The position numbers and the translations under genes are program-made. A stretch of DNA of 9,526 bases, from positions 1 through 9,526 of the forward strand of contig JAYWBB010000144.1 in the NCBI GenBank assembly GCA_043781855.1. The letters run 5' to 3'. This document shows positions 4,969 to 9,526 of the stretch, in pieces; positions within the stretch are counted from its first letter, which is position 1, and the number at the start of each line of letters is the position of its first letter. The DNA comes from Nevskia sp043781855. GTDB taxonomy: Bacteria; Pseudomonadota; Gammaproteobacteria; Nevskiales; Nevskiaceae. The notes under the pieces were generated by a model. The model ran no database searches. It was not told the DNA's origin and saw only the letters and a list, made by a program, of their open reading frames with translations.

Positions 4969-5011
4969 GTGGAGCGGCCAGCCAGTGCGACAAGTGGCTA
5001 AAACCCTGCAC

Positions 5012-5731
5012 TCAGCGTGTCAGTCGAGCAGCCTCGGCGCGCGCCGCGCGTTGCTCGACCGAGGTCAGCGCGACGCGATTGCGAAGGTAAGCTGGCACCA
5101 GTGTGGCAGCGACCGAATAACGGCCGGCGATGAAATCCGGCAGCGCTAGAGCCAGCGCATGCAGGGCATGGGGTAGCGCAGCGCCGTCGGTTTCAACCGG
5201 GTCGCAGGTTAGCCGCGAGCGAAGCTCAGGGCCGTAAGCCTGCCAGCCACTGCCGACGGCAACATGAGGCGGATCGCCGGCAGGCACGATCGCACCGGGC
5301 GGACAAACGACTTCCGGCTGCACGGCGGTCGTTCGCCCGTCGACCCGGCGATAGGCGCCGAAGTAGACCTCGCCCATCCGGGCATCGATTGCCGCCAGCG
5401 CCGTAACCGAGGGCCGGTCGGTAAGTACCGCCTCCGCCAGCATCGCGAGCGAGGTAACGCCGATCACCGGACGATCGAGCCCGAGCGCCAACCCTTTCAC
5501 ATAGCTGACGCCGATGCGCACGCCAGCGAAACTGCCGGGACCGATGCCACAGATCAGGCCGTCGATCTCCGCGAGCCGGAGCCCGCATTCCGCAAGCAGC
5601 GCCGACACCATTTGCGGAAGCCGGGTCGAGTGCTCGCGGCCCGCGACCTCGAAGCGCTCGAGGACGGCGCCGTCCTGCCGTAGCGCGACGGAGCAGGCTT
5701 CGGTCGCGGTGTCGATCGCGAGCAGCTTCAT
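5012..5731 (-). CDS. tsaB: tRNA threonylcarbamoyladenosine biosynthesis protein TsaB
   Basis: TsaB is the non-catalytic partner of TsaD; together with TsaE they transfer threonylcarbamoyl onto A37 of ANN-decoding tRNAs (t6A). The 239-residue product shows the ASKHA-fold N-terminal strand (MKLLAIDTATEACSVAL), a histidine-bearing REHSTRLP segment (32-39), the family signature GPGSFAGVRIG (64-74), IDARMGEVYFGAYR (115-128) and a C-terminal PAYLRNRVA (213-221). Length is normal. The signature has Ala where most members have Thr (GPGSFTGVRIG), a mild variation. The ATG at 5731 overlaps the helicase stop as ATGA, so translation is probably coupled. An upstream in-frame start at 5779 would lie inside the helicase gene and adds a non-homologous 16-residue leader, so it is rejected. 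No clear terminator follows before the next gene's promoter. Confidence 0.96.
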   Translation of the reverse strand: MKLLAIDTATEACSVALRQDGAVLERFEVAGREHSTRLPQMVSALLAECGLRLAEIDGLICGIGPGSFAGVRIGVSYVKGLALGLDRPVIGVTSLAMLAEAVLTDRPSVTALAAIDARMGEVYFGAYRRVDGRTTAVQPEVVCPPGAIVPAGDPPHVAVGSGWQAYGPELRSRLTCDPVETDGAALPHALHALALALPDFIAGRYSVAATLVPAYLRNRVALTSVEQRAARAEAARLTR

Positions 5732-7653
5732 GAGCGCCCGGCCACTGCGAGCGGTGATGGGAACATGGCGCCCAGCCATTCGCAGGCCGCCTGCTCCGAG
5801 ATCAGCGCCGGCATCTTCGGCAGGCTGGTGAGCACCCGTCGGCCATAAGCCTTGCCGCGAATGCGCGGATCGCAGAGCACAATCAGTCCGTGGTCGGTCT
5901 CGTCGCGGATCAAGCGGCCCACGCCCTGTCGAAGCGTGGTGATCGCGCGCGGCAGTTGCAATTCGAAGAACGGATTACCGCCGCGTTCGCGGATCAGCGC
6001 GAGGCGCGCCTCGAACACCGGATCGCCCGGCTGGCCGAACGGCAGCTTGTCGATCACGACCACGCGTAGCGCGGCACCCTTGACGTCGACGCCTTCCCAG
6101 AAGCTGCTGGTGGCCACCAGCACGCCATTGCCGGCGCGTGCGAAACGCTCGACCAGTGCAGCCTTGGCGTCCTCGCCCTGCACAAACAGCGGATAGGAGA
6201 GCCCGCGCAGCCGGGCCGCGATACGGTCCATCGCGCGGTAACTGGTGCACAGCACGAAGACGCCGCCGCCGCTGGCCTCGATGATCGGAATCAGCGTCTC
6301 CGCGACGCGATCCGGATAATCCGGATCGTTCGGATCCGGCAGCCCGGATGGCAGATAGAGCCGCGCCTGTTCGGCATAGTCGAATGGACTGTCGAGCGTC
6401 AGCGCCTCGGCGTCCTCGATCCCCAGATTCTGCGTGAAGTGCGAGAAGCCGTCGGCAGTCGCAAGTGTTGCTGAAGTGAAAATCCAGGCGCCTGGATAGG
6501 CTGCCATGAAACGCCGGAATCCCTCTGTCGGTTCGATGGGTGCCGAGTGCAGCGCGCCGCCGCGCCCTTGCGCCTCGGCCCAGCGCACTTGCGCGCGGTC
6601 GTCGCTGCCGGCGATGCCATCGAGTGTCTTGCTCAATGCGCTCGCGCGGTTCGCACAGTTGTTGAGCCCGGCGCTGCGCTCGGCGTACTGCTTCAGGACA
6701 TCGCGACATTCCTCCAGCGCGCTGCGTGTCGCACCGAGGGCAGAGGCTACCCCGGTGCGCTCGGAGAATTCGCCGAGCGCCACGCGACCGCCGACTTCCG
6801 CGAACGGCCGCTCCAGTTCGATCGTCGCCATCGCCAAGGCATCGAGCGCGTCGGTCAGCGCCGGCATGTCGCGAAACTCCTGGACCTCGACCGCGACATC
6901 GCGAGCCAGGTCGCTGAGCTGGCGCGTCGAAACCCGTTCGCCGAAGAACTGCGTCGCCAGATCGGGCAGCTGATGGGCTTCGTCGACGATGATCGCGTCC
7001 GCACCTGGCAGCACGCCGAAGCCCTCTTCCTTCAGCCGGAAATCCGAGAACAGCAAATGATGATTGACCACGACGAGATCGGCCGCCTGCGCCGCGCGCC
7101 GCGCTTTGACGACATGACACTCGGCGAAATCCGGGCATTTGCCGCCGAGGCAATTATCGGCCGTCGAGGTGATCAGCGGGATCATGGCCTCGTCGCCGGT
7201 CGTGGCGCCCAGTTCCGAGATTTCGCCGCTGTCGGTGCGTTGCGCCCAGTCGTCGACGAATGCAAGGCGATCGCGACGGATGCGGGCACGCGGGTCCATC
7301 TGGGCCTTGCGCAGACGATAAATGCAGAGATAGTTCGCGCGCCCTTTGAGCAGGCTCACGCGAGCGGGCACGGCCAGCGCCTCGCGCACGCGCGGGAGAT
7401 CGCGGAAGAACAATTGGTCCTGAAGGTTCTTGGTCCCGGTCGAGACCACGACGCGGCAGCCCGATTGCAGCGCCGGCACGAGATAGGCGTACGTCTTGCC
7501 GGTGCCGGTGCCGGCCTCGACGACCAGGCGATTGCGTCCAGCGATCGCGTCTTCGACCGCCGTCGACATCGTCTGCTGAGAAGTCCGCGCCGTGAAGCCG
7601 GAAATGCGCTGCGCGAACGGGCCGTCCGGGCCGAGCAGTTCGGCGGCGCTCAC
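5728..7653 (-). CDS. yoaA: ATP-dependent DNA helicase, YoaA/DinG family (XPD-like, Fe-S)
   Basis: This superfamily-2 helicase is related to XPD. In E. coli YoaA works with the HolC (chi) subunit in replication-fork repair. Counting from the GTG at 7653 (641 residues): Walker A EAGTGTGKT (46-54); four cysteines suited to a 4Fe-4S cluster (C110, C168, C173, C179); VVNHHLL (195-201); DEAH box (224-227). In the C-terminal half follow IFTSATL, VLCTSY, VATSSFWEGVDVKG and the arginine-finger motif QGVGRLIRDETDHG. No exonuclease domain is fused. The start is uncertain: GTG 7653 lies 10 nt after the upstream stop and just before the conserved LLGPDGPFA core, whereas ATGs at 7698 and 7740 would overlap the lipoprotein gene by 35 and 77 nt and add a basic, non-conserved leader. 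The 3' end overlaps tsaB by four bases. Confidence 0.93.
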   Translation of the reverse strand: MSAAELLGPDGPFAQRISGFTARTSQQTMSTAVEDAIAGRNRLVVEAGTGTGKTYAYLVPALQSGCRVVVSTGTKNLQDQLFFRDLPRVREALAVPARVSLLKGRANYLCIYRLRKAQMDPRARIRRDRLAFVDDWAQRTDSGEISELGATTGDEAMIPLITSTADNCLGGKCPDFAECHVVKARRAAQAADLVVVNHHLLFSDFRLKEEGFGVLPGADAIIVDEAHQLPDLATQFFGERVSTRQLSDLARDVAVEVQEFRDMPALTDALDALAMATIELERPFAEVGGRVALGEFSERTGVASALGATRSALEECRDVLKQYAERSAGLNNCANRASALSKTLDGIAGSDDRAQVRWAEAQGRGGALHSAPIEPTEGFRRFMAAYPGAWIFTSATLATADGFSHFTQNLGIEDAEALTLDSPFDYAEQARLYLPSGLPDPNDPDYPDRVAETLIPIIEASGGGVFVLCTSYRAMDRIAARLRGLSYPLFVQGEDAKAALVERFARAGNGVLVATSSFWEGVDVKGAALRVVVIDKLPFGQPGDPVFEARLALIRERGGNPFFELQLPRAITTLRQGVGRLIRDETDHGLIVLCDPRIRGKAYGRRVLTSLPKMPALISEQAACEWLGAMFPSPLAVAGRS

Positions 7654-7663
7654 GGCAAGCGAA

Positions 7664-8254
7664 TCATGGCGACGCGGACGCCGCGCTGCCGAGTGCATCC
7701 GCGCGGCTGGTCGCGAGTTTCGCGCCCGCACTGTCGCCACGTGTCTGGCGCGCCGCAGCGATCAGTCGCCAGTTCGGTCCGTCCAGCCAGGGATTGCCGT
7801 GCGCAAGGCTGGTCGATTTCTGCGCCGCGCTTTCGGCCTGATCGGCGTGCTGCAACCGCAGATGAATATCGCCGAGGGACTGCCAGAGAAAAGCATTGCG
7901 CGGTTCGATGCGCAGCGCACGCTCCACTTGCGAAAGCGCCTTGTCGAATTTGCCGGCTGCGCGCGAGTCCTCGGCCTGCCGATACAGCGCCAAAACGGCC
8001 GGGCTCGCGCCGGACTCGGGCAGCGTTTTCGGAAATCCGCCGGGCGGCGGCGGTTGCGGTCGTGTGACCAGCGGCGGCGTGGTCGTCGGCGGCGTCGGCG
8101 GTGGCGATTCGGGCAGGGCTTCGGGCGGATTGACAATGACTGGCTCGGTGCCTGACGAGCCGTGTTTTCCCTGCTGCGCTGCGCAGGCAGCCATCAGCAC
8201 CACAAGCAGGCCCAGCACTGCACACAGCAGTCGACGCGCAAAACCACAGTTCAT
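7664..8254 (-). CDS. TPR-containing lipoprotein, envelope
   Basis: The 196-residue product starts with a lipoprotein signal peptide: basic MNCGFARRLL, a hydrophobic core, and the lipobox LMAAC with the lipidated cysteine at 24. A proline- and threonine-rich linker (about 43-72) is followed by two TPR-like helical repeats (about 86-119, including AGKFDKALSQVERALRIEP, and 122-153, LWQSLGDIHLRLQHADQAES). A third, weaker one runs to the C-terminus. It is therefore probably a membrane-anchored periplasmic protein-interaction module. The ATG at 8254 overlaps the mrcB stop as ATGA, which fixes the start over an upstream in-frame ATG at 8308. Direct coupling to the gene of a peptidoglycan synthase suggests that it assists PBP1B, in the way that the unrelated lipoprotein LpoB does in enterics; this is inference from context only. 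The alternative is a co-transcribed envelope protein with no link to PBP1B. Confidence 0.88.
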   Translation of the reverse strand: MNCGFARRLLCAVLGLLVVLMAACAAQQGKHGSSGTEPVIVNPPEALPESPPPTPPTTTPPLVTRPQPPPPGGFPKTLPESGASPAVLALYRQAEDSRAAGKFDKALSQVERALRIEPRNAFLWQSLGDIHLRLQHADQAESAAQKSTSLAHGNPWLDGPNWRLIAAARQTRGDSAGAKLATSRADALGSAASASP

Positions 8255-9526
8255 CGGAAGATGTCTTTCAGCCAATCCAGTGGTGAGGATTGTCTCGCAT
8301 TCGCACACGCCGCGTACTCCGTGGGCACCGAGCCAACGAGGAATGGAACCAGCAATCCGCCGGCGCAGCCTTCATCCGAGCGCAGGCCGCTCTGCGGATC
8401 GATCAGCGCTTCTTCGACGCTGGCTGGCGGTGTCGGATCGAGGCCGCGCGCATGCAGATCGCGCATCAACCGACCCCAGACGCGCAGCGCGCCGGCAGCG
8501 CCGTCGAGTCCGACCGGCTTGTTGTCGTCACGTCCGACCCAGACCACGGCCACGCGATCGGCGCCGAAGCCGGCAAACCAGGAATCGCGGGCGTCGTCGG
8601 TGGTGCCGGTTTTGCCGGCGAAGCGCTGGCCGGCCGGCAGCACCGAAACCGCCCAGCGCGCCGTGCCGAATTCGATGACCTTCTGCATCGCCCAGGTCGT
8701 CAGGTAGACCGGGCCTTCGGGCAATGTCTGCTTGAGCTTGAAGCTGTAGCGCGACAGCGGCTGGCCGTCCTTGGTCAGCACCTCGCGGATCGCGAGCAAC
8801 GGCGTCAAATAGCCCGAGGCCGCGAGGGTCGAATAGATTTGCGCGACATCGAGCGGCGCCATGTCGATTGCGCCGAGGAACATCGATGGCAGTTCCGGCG
8901 GGTCCTGGAACCCGGCGGCCTGGATCGTGTCGTGTACGCGTTCGACGCCGACGTCGAGCCCCAGCTTCACCGTCGGCAGGTTGTAACTCTTGGCCAGGGC
9001 GGTATAGAGCGGCACCGAGCCGTGCAGTTGCCGGTCGTAATTCCTCGGCGCCCAGAGGTCGCCGTTCGGCATTTTCAGTTCAACATTTTCATCAACGAGA
9101 AGGCTCTGCAGGTTGTAGCGGCCGGGCTGCTCGAGCGCGCTCAGATAAACGAAGGGCTTGGCCAGCGAGCCGATCGGCCGCTTCGAATCGAGTGCGCGGT
9201 TGAAGCCCGGGAAGCGCGTGTTGCGATCGCCGACCATCGCCAGCACTTCGCCGCCTTCGACCGACGTGACCACCCCGGCAGCCTGCAAGGTATCCGCCGG
9301 CAGCTTGCGGCTCTTTTCCAGTTCCGGAAGGTCGGCAATGATCCGTACTTCCAGCGCTTCCTGCACGCGCGGGTCGAGTGTCGTGAAGATGCGCAGGCCC
9401 TCGCCGTTGAGATCATCCTCACGATACAGGCCCTTCAACTGCCGCCGCACCAGATCGACATACGCCGGGTAGCGTTCGGCGCCGCCGGTCGCAACATTGC
9501 TCACACCGAGCGGCCGCGCCAGCGCC
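8251..9526 (-). CDS. mrcB: Penicillin-binding protein 1B, C-terminal part (cut by window edge)
   Basis: This is the bifunctional peptidoglycan synthase of the inner membrane, here only from just before the transpeptidase domain to the natural C-terminus, 424 residues. The frame continues to the window edge; the phrase ALARPLGV at the edge is typical of the PBP1B segment after the glycosyltransferase domain. Transpeptidase motifs are complete: SxxK as GSLAKP with the catalytic serine at 9166-9168, SxN as KSYNLP, and KTG as AGKTGTT. The start LYREDDLNGEGLRIFTTLDPRVQEALE is characteristic of class A PBPs of the 1B type. Two cysteines near the C-terminus (DEGC and YAAC, 20 residues apart) could form a periplasmic disulfide, as in E. 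coli PBP1B. The last four bases overlap the lipoprotein gene, making mrcB the first visible gene of the four-gene operon. Confidence 0.95.
   Translation of the reverse strand, partial: ALARPLGVSNVATGGAERYPAYVDLVRRQLKGLYREDDLNGEGLRIFTTLDPRVQEALEVRIIADLPELEKSRKLPADTLQAAGVVTSVEGGEVLAMVGDRNTRFPGFNRALDSKRPIGSLAKPFVYLSALEQPGRYNLQSLLVDENVELKMPNGDLWAPRNYDRQLHGSVPLYTALAKSYNLPTVKLGLDVGVERVHDTIQAAGFQDPPELPSMFLGAIDMAPLDVAQIYSTLAASGYLTPLLAIREVLTKDGQPLSRYSFKLKQTLPEGPVYLTTWAMQKVIEFGTARWAVSVLPAGQRFAGKTGTTDDARDSWFAGFGADRVAVVWVGRDDNKPVGLDGAAGALRVWGRLMRDLHARGLDPTPPASVEEALIDPQSGLRSDEGCAGGLLVPFLVGSVPTEYAACANARQSSPLDWLKDIFR

Noticed and set aside
4872..5011. Terminator behind tsaB
   Set aside because: No stem followed by a T run is visible on the minus strand; only a promoter-like sequence and one palindrome were found.
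6547..8067. 506-codon plus-strand open frame opposite the helicase and lipoprotein genes
   Set aside because: It lies antisense to genes with complete family motifs and its translation shows no recognisable domain; explained by codon bias.

Overview
The window is high-GC DNA from a gammaproteobacterium. The gene order mrcB, TPR lipoprotein, yoaA-type helicase, tsaB, a 600-residue FadE-like acyl-CoA dehydrogenase, and the style of the RHS-type secreted protein all suggest the Xanthomonadales/Nevskiales neighbourhood. That placement is inferred from gene content only; no rRNA or tRNA gene is visible.

Layout. At the left edge (1-396, minus) is the N-terminus of an exported RHS/YD-repeat-type protein. 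A possible 56-residue small gene lies upstream of it on the same strand (462-632), followed by an AT-richer stretch with two short palindromes (743-774). A complete IS630-family insertion sequence with 20-bp terminal inverted repeats fills 876-1976. Next is a small plus-strand gene for a conserved, helical protein of unknown function (2100-2564) with its own terminator (2587-2626). Between that terminator and the oppositely directed terminator of the next gene (3014-3050) lies an unusual repeat array (about 2692-3004). The rest of the window is on the minus strand: the acyl-CoA dehydrogenase gene (3069-4871) with its own likely promoter, then, upstream of it, tsaB (5012-5731), a YoaA/DinG-type iron-sulfur helicase (5728-7653), a TPR lipoprotein (7664-8254) and the C-terminal part of penicillin-binding protein 1B, mrcB (8251-9526, cut by the window edge).

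How the genes work together. The four genes mrcB, TPR lipoprotein, yoaA and tsaB form a very tight operon with 4-nt ATGA overlaps at two junctions and a 10-nt gap at the third. They combine envelope peptidoglycan synthesis with genome maintenance and tRNA t6A modification, so they are probably co-expressed housekeeping genes rather than one pathway. The acyl-CoA dehydrogenase appears to be a separate beta-oxidation-type unit.

The most striking structure is the array at 2711-3004. Short AACTC and GAGTT words alternate in a 21-22 nt rhythm, nested inside units repeated every 105-106 nt. Each unit carries a central perfect palindrome, CGAGTTC-S-GAACTCG, and these palindromes are exactly 106 nt apart. 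The array sits between two converging terminators and is probably not protein-coding. Its function is unknown. The accessory left third (RHS protein, IS630, repeat array) contrasts with the conserved housekeeping right half.
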